From the NCBI GenBank assembly GCA_028822575.1, contig JAPKDN010000260.1:1-5261 (forward strand): 5,261 bases of DNA, given 5' to 3'. Source of the DNA: Alphaproteobacteria bacterium (GTDB taxonomy: Bacteria; Pseudomonadota; Alphaproteobacteria; Thalassobaculales; Thalassobaculaceae). How positions within the stretch are numbered: the first letter of the stretch is position 1; the number at the start of each line of letters is the position of its first letter. Made by a program: the position numbers and the translations under genes. This document shows, piece after piece, positions 1-5,261 of the stretch. Under the pieces are notes generated by a model, which did no database searches, was not told the origin of the DNA, and saw nothing but the letters and a program-made list of their open reading frames with translations.

Positions 1-1
1 G

Positions 2-547
2 TCCTCAGATATCTACGAGATAGACCGCGACCGCGTGACATGTTCGGGTGGCACGGCGGCGCTAGACATGATGTTGCACCTGATCGGCCGGCAACATGGA
101 CAAACCATCGCCAATGACGTCTCCGAACAGTTCATCCATGACCGAATTCGTGAGCCGCATGACCACCAGCGAATGGAATTGCGTGCCCGTCTTGGGGTAA
201 GTCATCCGAAACTGATCGCCGTGATCAGCGACATGGAAGGCAATCTGGAAGAACCCTTGAGCCAGACTGAACTGGCACGCCAAGCTACGCTTTCCACCCG
301 ACAGTTGGAACGGTTGTTTCGTAAATATCTTGGCGCGACGCCGACACGGTATTATCTGAACTTACGCCTTCAGCGCGCCCGACAATTGCTTTTGCAAACC
401 ACGATGTCGATCCTTTCCGTTGCACTGGCCTGTGGCTTCGTTTCAGCGAGCCATTTCTCAAAATGCTACCGGGAATGTTTCGGCAAGACACCACGAGCGG
501 AACGCCACGGCACGCCTAGTGCCGTTACCGATGGCGCGCCGGGGTAA
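2..547 (+). CDS. GlxA-type AraC-family transcriptional regulator, C-terminal part (5' end outside window)
   Basis: This is the C-terminal part of a DNA-binding regulator of the GlxA group (DJ-1/PfpI-like domain followed by an AraC-type double helix-turn-helix). The frame is open from base 2, so the true start lies to the left; the GTG at 35 falls inside conserved sequence and is not the start. About 181 codons are visible, of roughly 320 usual for the family. The first residues, around TCSGGTAALDMMLHLIGRQHG, match the end of the DJ-1-like domain. The AraC domain follows: first HTH around LARQATLSTRQLERLFRKYL, second around VALACGFVSASHFSKCYREC, ending in the family signature FGKTPRAER. The QLERLF, YYLNLRLQRARQLLLQT and ACGFVSASHFSK blocks resemble the GbdR/CdhR/ArgR subgroup, which controls choline, carnitine or arginine catabolism, but the effector cannot be assigned from this part. 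It is convergent with trcR and separated from it by 32 bases. Family assignment is very secure; the specific role is unknown. Confidence 0.93.
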   Translation, partial: SSDIYEIDRDRVTCSGGTAALDMMLHLIGRQHGQTIANDVSEQFIHDRIREPHDHQRMELRARLGVSHPKLIAVISDMEGNLEEPLSQTELARQATLSTRQLERLFRKYLGATPTRYYLNLRLQRARQLLLQTTMSILSVALACGFVSASHFSKCYRECFGKTPRAERHGTPSAVTDGAPG

Positions 548-576
548 TCGCCTCCCGACCATCGCGTAATTTTTTT
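525..576 (+). terminator. Intrinsic terminator overlapping the end of the GlxA-type regulator gene
   Basis: The bases TTAC at 525-528 and CGATGG at 529-534 pair with CCATCG at 559-564 and GTAA at 566-569, with one bulged C at 565. An inner CGGG (540-543) can pair with CCCG (554-557). The stem is followed at once by seven T residues (570-576). This is the form of a rho-independent terminator for plus-strand transcription. The left arm lies inside the last coding codons and the stop codon sits in the loop. The T-run ends three bases before the 3' end of the convergent trcR gene. Pairing was found by eye; no folding energy was calculated. Confidence 0.6.
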
Positions 577-579
577 ACC

Positions 580-1149
580 TCAGGGAATCTCTGAGATCGA
601 GGCCAGCTGGCTTTCGGGCGACGCGGTCTGTCCACCTGCCTTGACCACGGCCTGTTCCAGGTCACGTGCTGGACAAAGTCCCAACAACACAGGGTGACGG
701 GCGCTTATGTGCTGGGAGTTCCAGTGAGTGCGTTCGCGGACTTTGCCAATCGTGTCCTTTGTGGTGCCGAGAAGCTTCGCGACCTGGGAATCCTTCAGCT
801 CCGGGTGATGCTTAAGCAACCAGGCGATGGCGTCGGGTTTGTCACCGCGCTTGGAAATCGGCACGTATTTTGGACCCTTGTTCTTGGTTGTCGGCTTGGG
901 AAGGTTGCTCTTCAGCATATCCAAGCGAAGGCTGGGGTCCTTGGAGCAGCGTTCAATCTCGTCGCGAGAGACCTGCCCATTGGCGACAGGGTCAAAACCT
1001 TGCATGCCGGTGCTTACCTCGCCGTCGGCGATAGCCTGGACTTCAAGCGCGTGTAATTGGCAGAAACCGGCGATCTGCTCGAAACTGAGCGAGGTATTAT
1101 CGATCAACCAGACGGCGGTCGCCTTGGGCATCAGCGGTTGGGTCATCAT
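580..1149 (-). CDS. trcR: TrcR-type cell-cycle transcriptional regulator (DUF1013 family)
   Basis: The protein matches the DUF1013/TrcR family of Alphaproteobacteria, small DNA-binding regulators linked to cell-cycle transcription. Numbering from the upstream ATG gives 189 residues. The N-terminal block MPKATAVWLIDNTSLSFEQI (7-26) and the segment around FDPVANGQVSRDEIERC (52-68) are family hallmarks. A helix-turn-helix lies at about 106-140, with DAIAWLLKHHPELKDSQVAKLLGTTKDTI as its core, followed by RTHWNSQHISARHPVLLGLC (140-159). A basic linker with KGPKYVP (91-97) precedes the HTH. The tail after 172 is short and non-conserved. Two tandem ATGs occur at 1149-1147 and 1146-1144. The Shine-Dalgarno AAGGAG (complement of 1152-1157) leaves only 2 bases from GGAG to the first ATG but 5 to the second, so MTQPLMPK is the likelier N-terminus (end 1146). 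It is divergent from the DUF1192 gene. Family identity is confident; the gene symbol follows the family name. Confidence 0.93.
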   Translation of the reverse strand: MMTQPLMPKATAVWLIDNTSLSFEQIAGFCQLHALEVQAIADGEVSTGMQGFDPVANGQVSRDEIERCSKDPSLRLDMLKSNLPKPTTKNKGPKYVPISKRGDKPDAIAWLLKHHPELKDSQVAKLLGTTKDTIGKVRERTHWNSQHISARHPVLLGLCPARDLEQAVVKAGGQTASPESQLASISEIP

Positions 1150-1151
1150 AT

Positions 1152-1157
1152 CTCCTT
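1152..1157 (-). promoter_or_regulatory. Ribosome binding site of trcR
   Basis: The complement reads AAGGAG, a near-ideal Shine-Dalgarno. Its position favours the second of the two tandem ATG codons (1146-1144, 5 bases from GGAG) over the first (2 bases). Confidence 0.7.
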
Positions 1158-1235
1158 TTCCGCCTTCAAGCGGCCTTCTTGTTGGCGGACCATCACGGGA
1201 TCATGTTGATGGGAAATTTTTCGGTACAGGGAGGT

Positions 1236-1264
1236 TATATAAGGAAATCGTCGCGCTTGTTCAA
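1236..1264 (-). promoter_or_regulatory. Candidate sigma-70-type promoter for trcR
   Basis: On the minus strand TTGAAC (complement of 1259-1264) is followed after exactly 17 bases by TATATA (complement of 1236-1241). Each box matches the consensus at four of six positions. Transcription would start near 1229, giving a leader of about 80 bases before the trcR start. No CtrA-type TTAA-N7-TTAA and no GANTC methylation site was seen between the two divergent genes. This is pattern matching only; alphaproteobacterial promoters often diverge from this consensus. Confidence 0.35.
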
Positions 1265-1327
1265 ACACCAAACGGCGAGGCGGGCGAGACGTGTGAAACA
1301 GGTATCGGCGGCGCCGGAGAATTAGCC

Positions 1328-1510
1328 ATGGATATAGAGGACCTTGAACCTAAGAACAAACTCACTAAGCTCAAGGAGCTCAGCGGCTGGAACATTGAGG
1401 ACCTAGCGGAATATATCGAACGCTTGGAAGGCGAGATCACGCGGGCCAGGGCGATGATCGAGTCAAAACGGAATATAAATTCTGTTGCTGATGCATTGTT
1501 CAAGCGATGA
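1328..1510 (+). CDS. DUF1192 family small protein
   Basis: This 60-residue acidic-then-basic protein matches the DUF1192 family, short alphaproteobacterial proteins of unknown function. It opens with MDIEDLEPKNKL (1-12), followed by the conserved core WNIEDLAEYIERLEGEITRA (21-40), and ends in NSVADALFKR (51-60), all typical of the family. Residues 22-48 form an amphipathic, probably coiled-coil helix; there is no signal peptide or membrane segment. The ATG at 1328 is chosen because the homology begins exactly there and GGAG at 1316-1319 lies 8 bases upstream. The same frame stays open far upstream, but that part is antisense to trcR and should not be included. The pairing of this gene with trcR recurs in alphaproteobacterial genomes as far as I recall, which would make it old chromosomal backbone. 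No biochemical role can be given. Confidence 0.9.
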   Translation: MDIEDLEPKNKLTKLKELSGWNIEDLAEYIERLEGEITRARAMIESKRNINSVADALFKR

Positions 1511-1582
1511 ACCGGCCACCGAGGAGCGCGACTGGGCGACCTGGACTAACGGTTCGCTGACTTATTTGGAATGAGGCAGATT

Positions 1583-1936
1583 ATGCAGAAGTCGATCTAT
1601 TTCGAGGACCTTTGCGTTGGTGATGTTTTCGATAGTGCCTCGAAGACCGTAACCGAAAGTGGGATCATTGATCTTGCTTGGTAATATGACCTAAAACCGC
1701 CTCATATCAGCAAGCCTGACGCCAAGGCATCGATGTTTGGTGGGCTTATATCCGGCGGCTTCATGACCATCGCCACAACGTTCAGATTGTTCTATCAATC
1801 CAATGCCTTCAAGCAGATCGGCGTGGGAGCGCATGGAATTGACAATAGCCGCTGGATTAAACCGGTCAGACCCGGCGATACAATTCGCGCCACAATGGAA
1901 AGTCCTTGGATCGTTCGATGCCAAGCCGCGACATAA
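1583..1936 (+). pseudogene. MaoC-like (hotdog-fold) dehydratase remnant, in-frame stop and lost C-terminus
   Basis: Read through its internal stop, this frame gives a MaoC-type enoyl-CoA hydratase/dehydratase-like protein. It begins MQKSIYFEDLCVGDVFDSAS (1-20), continues through TVTESGIIDLAW, then a TAA at 1682-1684 (codon 34), then YDLKPPHISKPDAKASMFGG (35-54), LISGGFMT and finally GIDNSRWIKPVRPGDTIRATME. In relatives the stop position is often Gln (xQYDPxPFH), so a single CAA-to-TAA change would explain it. A good ribosome site, GAGG at 1573-1576, sits 6 bases before the ATG. Recognisable homology ends near 1900; the last 11 codons before the TAA at 1934 look foreign, and some 40 or more C-terminal residues are missing from the usual length of about 150. 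The catalytic Asp and His of the R-hydratase motif appear replaced by Ser43 and Met61. The gene is therefore almost certainly non-functional. The substrate of the ancestor is unknown. Confidence 0.85.
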
Positions 1937-2159
1937 TAGCGCGGATGAAACGCTTGATGAGGCCATGTCTTGAACGCTGACGACAATTATAGAGCTTGGG
2001 ACGCGCGATTGAACCGGCGTAGACTTTGATCAGGCGTTTGTATTTATCGAATACAATGAAGGCTCTGCCGCGTTCAAATTGAGGAATTCGTATGTCGATG
2101 ACTACTTGCAATATGGGGCAATTTTCCAAAGGAGTCCGTGGGCTTAAATAGCCTCCGCC
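1901..2159. other. Unassigned DNA between the MaoC remnant and the pump operon
   Basis: Plus-strand frames are heavily interrupted between 1934 and 2012. On the minus strand one frame is open from 2168 down to a stop at 1866 (translatable from a TTG at 2129, 87 codons), with a basic sequence including HGLIKRFIRAIMSRLGIERS; I do not recognise it and its last codons are antisense to the MaoC remnant. On the plus strand, 2013-2147 has a 44-codon open stretch including DFDQAFVFIEYNEGSAAFKL and ending ...QRSPWA at TAA 2145-2147, also unrecognised and without a start. The two overlap antiparallel, so at most one is real. The segment most likely holds gene debris plus the upstream control region of the pump operon. 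Confidence 0.4.
2038..2056. promoter_or_regulatory. 19-base perfect dyad, candidate operator of the efflux operon
   Basis: The sequence TTGTATTTATCGAATACAA consists of a 7-base arm TTGTATT (2038-2044), a 5-base centre and the exact inverted arm AATACAA (2050-2056). Size and symmetry fit a dimeric regulator site of the TetR, MarR or LacI type, and it lies about 104 bases before the fusion-protein ATG. The right arm overlaps TACAAT (2052-2057), a plausible -10 box, though no -35 box lies at ideal spacing (TTGATC at 2026-2031 is 20 bases away). No regulator gene is adjacent, so the binding protein is unknown. The operator role is inferred. Confidence 0.35.
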
Positions 2160-3347
2160 ATGAACGAATTAGCCCCCAAAAAGGAAACAGCCATCGAAAC
2201 GCCAGCCCTGGACGAGGTGGTTCCGACCCGCCGTGGCAAAAAACTGTTTGCCATCGCCCGTGGTGTGCTTCTCCTGACGCTAATGGTCGCGATGGCGGCT
2301 TGGGCGATACAGTGGGCGCGCACATCGGTTCTGTTCGTTCACGAGACCGACGCGCGAATCATGGCGGATCTTATATCGATAAGCAGCGAGGTTGATGGGC
2401 GCTTAAAAGAGCTTTTGGTCACTGAGGGTGATCGGATCACCTTAGGCCAGACTGTGGCCGTGTTGGACGCGCGATCGGTCTCTATGACGCTTACCGAGAC
2501 GAAGGCTGAGCGGGCGACGGCGGCGGCGGAATTGATCCGGGTCGAGGCCGAGACCCGGATGATAGCCCAACAAACGGAATCGCGAATACAAAGCGAACGG
2601 TCCAAGCTCGCGGTAAGCGAGGCGAACCAAAGCGTTTACGCCCACGAATTTGGTTTCGCCAAGAATGATTTCCACCGTATCGAGAAGCTCGCGAAGTCTG
2701 GAGCCGTGTCGAAATCAAGGCTCGACCGTGCCCGGACTGATTTTCTCAAGGCGCGCCAGGAACTGCAGAAGGCCGAAGCGGAGATCACAACCGCTCGAGC
2801 GCTCCTTGATGAAGCGTCGGTGGACCGCGCGAGGCTGATGGTCAAGAAAGCGGAGACCGCGGAACTGGAAGCGCATCTCGCCGAGATCGAAGCAAGGATC
2901 GCCCGGCAGAAAGTAGATATCGCGGACCGGACGATCGTCAGTCCGATCGATGGCGTGGTCGGTCAGACCTTCGTTCAACCCGGTGAGTATCTGTCCTCCG
3001 GCCAACGGGTCCTGGTTGTGCATGACCCGAGCCGGATTTGGGTAGAGTCAAATATCCGTGAAACCGAGGTTGGCCGGCTTTCGGTGGAGTTGCCGGTCCG
3101 CGTCGAGGTCGACGCCTATCCTGACACGGAATTCAATGGGCGTGTCAGCCGTATCGGTGATGCCGCGACCAGTCAGTTTGCGCTGCTTCCGCGTTTGAAC
3201 GATTCCGGAACCTTCACCAAAATTACTCAACGAATCGAGGTCCGGATCGAACTGGAGGCGCATGAGAAGGTGCTGAAGCCCGGAATGATGGTGGAAATCT
3301 ACGTGGATGACGGTGCTGCTGGCAGGTTTTGGTCATGGCTTCGTTAG
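2160..3347 (+). CDS. EmrA-like membrane fusion protein (HlyD family) of a multidrug efflux pump
   Basis: The 395-residue protein is the periplasmic adaptor that links an inner-membrane MFS exporter to an outer-membrane channel. A short cytoplasmic N-terminus is followed by one membrane anchor at about 29-51 (LFAIARGVLLLTLMVAMAAW). The first lipoyl half lies at 63-103 (VDGRLKELLVTEGDRITLGQ), a long Glu/Ala/Arg-rich coiled-coil hairpin at about 104-256, the second lipoyl half at 257-288 (DRTIVSPIDGVVGQTFVQPG), and a beta-barrel at 290-383. The segment SQFALLPRLNDSGTFTKITQ (338-357) is diagnostic of the EmrA branch, and LKPGMMVEIYVD (372-383) closes the barrel. Length is normal. An in-frame TAA at 2145-2147 limits the start to the ATG at 2160, which lacks a nearby Shine-Dalgarno; the strong AAAGGAG at 2128-2134 is 25 bases away. 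The gene overlaps the next by 13 bases, an operon arrangement. The substrate is unknown and no TolC-type gene is in the window. Confidence 0.93.
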   Translation: MNELAPKKETAIETPALDEVVPTRRGKKLFAIARGVLLLTLMVAMAAWAIQWARTSVLFVHETDARIMADLISISSEVDGRLKELLVTEGDRITLGQTVAVLDARSVSMTLTETKAERATAAAELIRVEAETRMIAQQTESRIQSERSKLAVSEANQSVYAHEFGFAKNDFHRIEKLAKSGAVSKSRLDRARTDFLKARQELQKAEAEITTARALLDEASVDRARLMVKKAETAELEAHLAEIEARIARQKVDIADRTIVSPIDGVVGQTFVQPGEYLSSGQRVLVVHDPSRIWVESNIRETEVGRLSVELPVRVEVDAYPDTEFNGRVSRIGDAATSQFALLPRLNDSGTFTKITQRIEVRIELEAHEKVLKPGMMVEIYVDDGAAGRFWSWLR

Positions 3348-4870
3348 CCAGCACCGCGCCGAAGCAACGGCCTGTGAACAAATTCGGTGTCACGATCACC
3401 GCGATGCTGGCGATGATCTCCATGATCATGTCGTCAACCATGGTGAACGTTGCGATCCCTGATATCATGGGCGCTTTTGGGATCGGGCAGGATCAGGCGC
3501 ATTGGATATCGACGGGTTTCTTGTCGGCGATGACAGCGGGGATGCTTCTGAACGCGTGGCTGGTGACGAATTTTGGCCCTCGCAATGTGTTCATCGGCGC
3601 TCTGGCCTTGTTTTCTGTGACAGCTTTCGCCGGACAATACGCCCCAACCTTTGGCGGTATCGTCGCCGCTCGGTTTGTCCAAGGCCTGTGTGCTGGCCTC
3701 ATTCAACCGCTAGCGATGAGCACCGTGTTCCTAGCCTACCCGCCGAACGAGCGGGGAACGGCCATGGGATGGTTTGGCATGGGCATCGTGTTCGGCCCGA
3801 CGATCGGACCGGTGTTGGGTGGCCTGATCATCGACGCCGTGCACTGGCGATTTGTATTCGCCGCGCCGGTGCCGATCATGTTCATCGCCGCTGGGTTGGC
3901 CTCTATCTATATGCCTGGTCGTGACGAGACAACGACGCGTGCTTCGTTCAATGTAATCAGTTTTCTGATGATCACGGCGGCGATCATGATGTTCCTGAAT
4001 GGGATCAGCATCGGCCAGCGTGAAGGGTGGGGCAGCACCTCCGTTTTTGTCCTCCTTTTCGGATCTGCCTGCGCCCTGATAACCTTTCTCGCGCGCGAGA
4101 TGAGCAGCACCGCCCCCTTGCTTCAGTTGAAGTTGTTCAAGTCCCGAACCTATGTCGCGTCGGCGGTGATTGGTTTTGTGTTTGGCGCTGGAATGTTCGG
4201 CTCCCTCTATATCGTCCCGGTAATGGTCCAGACAGTCCAAGGCTTCACGGCACTAAAAGCCGGGCTGATGCTTTTGCCGGGCGGTTTGGTCTCGATGTTG
4301 GTGTTTCCCATAGCTGGTCGTCTGTCGACTCTTGTTCCGCCGGTCTATACGATCGCGTTCGGACTCACCGCTTTTGGCGTCTCCTGTTTCATGTTGGCTG
4401 GGGCCGGAATATCGACAGCGTTTTGGACCATGGCGATCATGGTTGCGTTTGGTCGGATTGGTCTGGGGTTGGTCGTCCCGTCCTTGAATTTGTGCGCGAT
4501 GAGCGCCGCGCCGCGCGAACTGGTTCCCTATGCAGCGGGTACTTTGAACTTCATTCGATTAACCGGCGCCTCGATCGGTGTTAGTACACTTGCGCTTATC
4601 ATCGATAGTCGAATCGTCGGCCACGGCCACACTCTGCGCGCGACCCAAACCGCTGAAAACCCGGTGACCCGGGAAATGCTGACGGCGTTGGCTCGGCGGC
4701 TTGAAATTGCGGGGCTGTCGGAGATCGAACGGGCTGGCGCGGCTATGGTTTATCTCAAAAACGCGTTACTTCTCAAATCCCATGAGCTTGCGTTTCAAGA
4801 TGGGCATCTTGCCTTGGGTGCGCTATTCGTGGTGGGCGTTGCTACGACAATGTTGATGTTACGGCGTTAG
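3335..4870 (+). CDS. EmrB/QacA-type MFS transporter (DHA2 family, 14 helices)
   Basis: This 511-residue inner-membrane protein is a drug:H+ antiporter-2 family exporter and the natural partner of the fusion protein just upstream. Helix 1 holds MSSTMVNVAIPDI (32-44), equivalent to motif D1; loop 2-3 holds NFGPRNVF (79-86) in place of motif A; ARFVQGLCAGLIQPL (112-126) is the motif B region with Arg113; and GIVFGPTIGPVLGG (150-163) is the antiporter motif C. Hydrophobic segments continue to ALFVVGVATTMLML, and a long soluble loop at about 427-478 precedes the last helix, as in EmrB relatives. An in-frame TTG lies at 3329, but the ATG at 3335 is preferred because AGG at 3324-3326 lies 8 bases before it. 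It overlaps the fusion-protein stop (TAG 3345-3347) by 13 bases, so translation is probably coupled. The helix-1 Asp and the motif A Asp usual in many DHA2 proteins are absent. Substrate is unknown. Confidence 0.93.
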   Translation: MASLASTAPKQRPVNKFGVTITAMLAMISMIMSSTMVNVAIPDIMGAFGIGQDQAHWISTGFLSAMTAGMLLNAWLVTNFGPRNVFIGALALFSVTAFAGQYAPTFGGIVAARFVQGLCAGLIQPLAMSTVFLAYPPNERGTAMGWFGMGIVFGPTIGPVLGGLIIDAVHWRFVFAAPVPIMFIAAGLASIYMPGRDETTTRASFNVISFLMITAAIMMFLNGISIGQREGWGSTSVFVLLFGSACALITFLAREMSSTAPLLQLKLFKSRTYVASAVIGFVFGAGMFGSLYIVPVMVQTVQGFTALKAGLMLLPGGLVSMLVFPIAGRLSTLVPPVYTIAFGLTAFGVSCFMLAGAGISTAFWTMAIMVAFGRIGLGLVVPSLNLCAMSAAPRELVPYAAGTLNFIRLTGASIGVSTLALIIDSRIVGHGHTLRATQTAENPVTREMLTALARRLEIAGLSEIERAGAAMVYLKNALLLKSHELAFQDGHLALGALFVVGVATTMLMLRR

Positions 4871-4936
4871 AGCCGTTTGTCATGGCGCGTCTGGGTGGTG
4901 GGGACCATTAGAAAAGCCATTTCGATCAGCGGTTTT

Positions 4937-4965
4937 TTGTAATCAGCGGATAAAATAAGGATAAT
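4937..4965 (+). promoter_or_regulatory. Candidate sigma-70-type promoter with flanking direct repeats
   Basis: TTGTAA (4937-4942) and GATAAT (4960-4965) match the -35 and -10 consensus at four and five of six positions with a 17-base spacer. The octamer ATCAGCGG occurs just upstream of the -35 box (4925-4932) and again at the start of the spacer (4942-4949), a 17-base period that could reflect a tandem regulator site. Transcription would start near 4972 and run rightwards. The target gene is not identifiable within the window. Confidence 0.35.
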
Positions 4966-5095
4966 AAATACCACCGAAAATTGAATTTCTTGAATTTTCA
5001 GAAACTCACTGGACGCTTATTGACCCAAAAGTACGACTTGGAATAAATCGAACTTCATTAAATTTGAGGCAAATCACCGCCTTTACCATTGTGGC

Positions 5096-5261
5096 GTGAA
5101 CCACACTATATTTGGGGTGCTTCCTGAAGTAGACCGCAATCGAGAGCGTATTAGTTTGTTTCTGTTTGTGGGGGTCGGGAGGCTGACGAAACTAGGTGTT
5201 CGTGGGGCATATGTTACGATGAGTTCCGATCACCGCATTGATTTTATTCGGCCTTTCCAGG
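5096..5261 (+). CDS. Possible start of an unrecognised gene running off the right edge
   Basis: A frame is open from just after a TGA at 5021-5023 to the end of the window, about 79 codons. The first usable start is a GTG at 5096, giving MNHTIFGVLPEVDRNRERIS and then a hydrophobic stretch SLFLFVGVG. An ATG at 5219 (MSSDHRIDFIRPFQ) is the alternative. Neither has a well-spaced Shine-Dalgarno; GGGAGG at 5177-5182 serves no start codon at normal distance. I recognise no family. The open length is somewhat more than expected by chance, but this could still be non-coding. Confidence 0.2.
   Translation, partial: MNHTIFGVLPEVDRNRERISLFLFVGVGRLTKLGVRGAYVTMSSDHRIDFIRPFQ

Larger units (their letters stand above)
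4871..5261. other. AT-rich intergenic region after the efflux operon
   Basis: No recognisable gene was found on either strand. The stretch 4905-5065 is visibly richer in A and T than the genes. It holds a candidate promoter at 4937-4965, the octamer ATCAGCGG repeated at 4925-4932 and 4942-4949, a TTGAATTT direct repeat (4981-4988 and 4990-4997), and a GAAAATT...AATTTTC inverted repeat (4976-4982 and 4993-4999). No clear hairpin plus T-run terminates the efflux operon; the T-run at 4933-4938 lacks a convincing GC stem. The right part carries an open frame reported separately. Confidence 0.5.

Noticed and set aside
579..595. CTCAG...CTGAG hairpin at the end of trcR
   Set aside because: The 5-base stem lies inside the last codons, and the minus-strand transcript would be followed by A residues rather than U, so it does not form an intrinsic terminator for trcR.
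827..1327. Long plus-strand frame running into the DUF1192 gene
   Set aside because: The part before 1328 is mostly antisense to trcR and has no similarity to DUF1192; the ribosome site and family homology both place the start at 1328.
1682..1684. Possible recoding (readthrough) of the TAA in the MaoC gene
   Set aside because: TAA is not a selenocysteine or pyrrolysine codon, no recoding signal was seen, and the gene is also truncated at its C-terminus, so decay is the simpler reading.
1866..2129. Minus-strand 87-codon frame as a gene
   Set aside because: It has only a TTG start without a ribosome site, no recognised family, and its last codons are antisense to the MaoC remnant; it is described only within the unassigned region.
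1903..2133. Possible small mobile element bounded by TCCTTGGA and TCCAAAGGA
   Set aside because: The inverted match is short and imperfect, the right copy is itself nearly palindromic, and no target duplication was found.
3502..4584. Several long alternative frames inside the MFS gene on both strands
   Set aside because: They are rich in Arg, His and Pro with no family features, while the transporter frame carries clear MFS motifs throughout.
1..5261. CRISPR arrays, tRNA or rRNA genes, insertion sequences
   Set aside because: No regularly spaced repeats, no RNA-gene-like conserved segments and no intact transposase were seen on either strand.

Overview
The window reads as a stretch of alphaproteobacterial chromosome. 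Two small genes support this: a TrcR/DUF1013-type cell-cycle regulator and a DUF1192 protein, both essentially confined to Alphaproteobacteria. The TrcR sequence looks closer to Rhodospirillales-type homologues than to Caulobacter, but that is an impression, not a computed placement. Base composition is moderately GC-rich in the genes and clearly AT-rich in the right-hand intergenic region.

Layout from left to right: (1) the C-terminal part of a GlxA-type AraC-family regulator, cut by the left edge and ending in a hairpin plus T-run that looks like an intrinsic terminator; (2) trcR on the minus strand, convergent with the regulator; (3) a 178-base divergent intergenic region with a candidate minus-strand promoter for trcR; (4) a 60-residue DUF1192 gene on the plus strand; (5) a MaoC-type hotdog-fold dehydratase pseudogene with an in-frame TAA and a lost C-terminal end; (6) about 260 bases of unassigned DNA holding a 19-base perfect dyad; (7) a two-gene plus-strand operon encoding an EmrA-like membrane fusion protein and an EmrB/QacA-type (DHA2) 14-helix MFS transporter, with a 13-base overlap; (8) an AT-rich right end with a candidate sigma-70 promoter, short direct repeats and an open frame running off the window.

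The functional core is the emrAB-like operon. The MFS protein would move a substrate across the inner membrane and the fusion protein would carry it through the periplasm to an outer-membrane TolC-type channel, which is not encoded here. No dedicated regulator gene lies next to the pump. The dyad upstream of it is the best candidate for a local control site. trcR and the DUF1192 gene are housekeeping neighbours. The MaoC remnant and the debris after it mark a breakpoint where older gene content was lost and the pump operon now sits. I see no convincing evidence of a novel multi-gene system; the points worth a second look are the breakpoint, the dyad, the poorly supported start of the fusion-protein gene and the right-hand promoter region.
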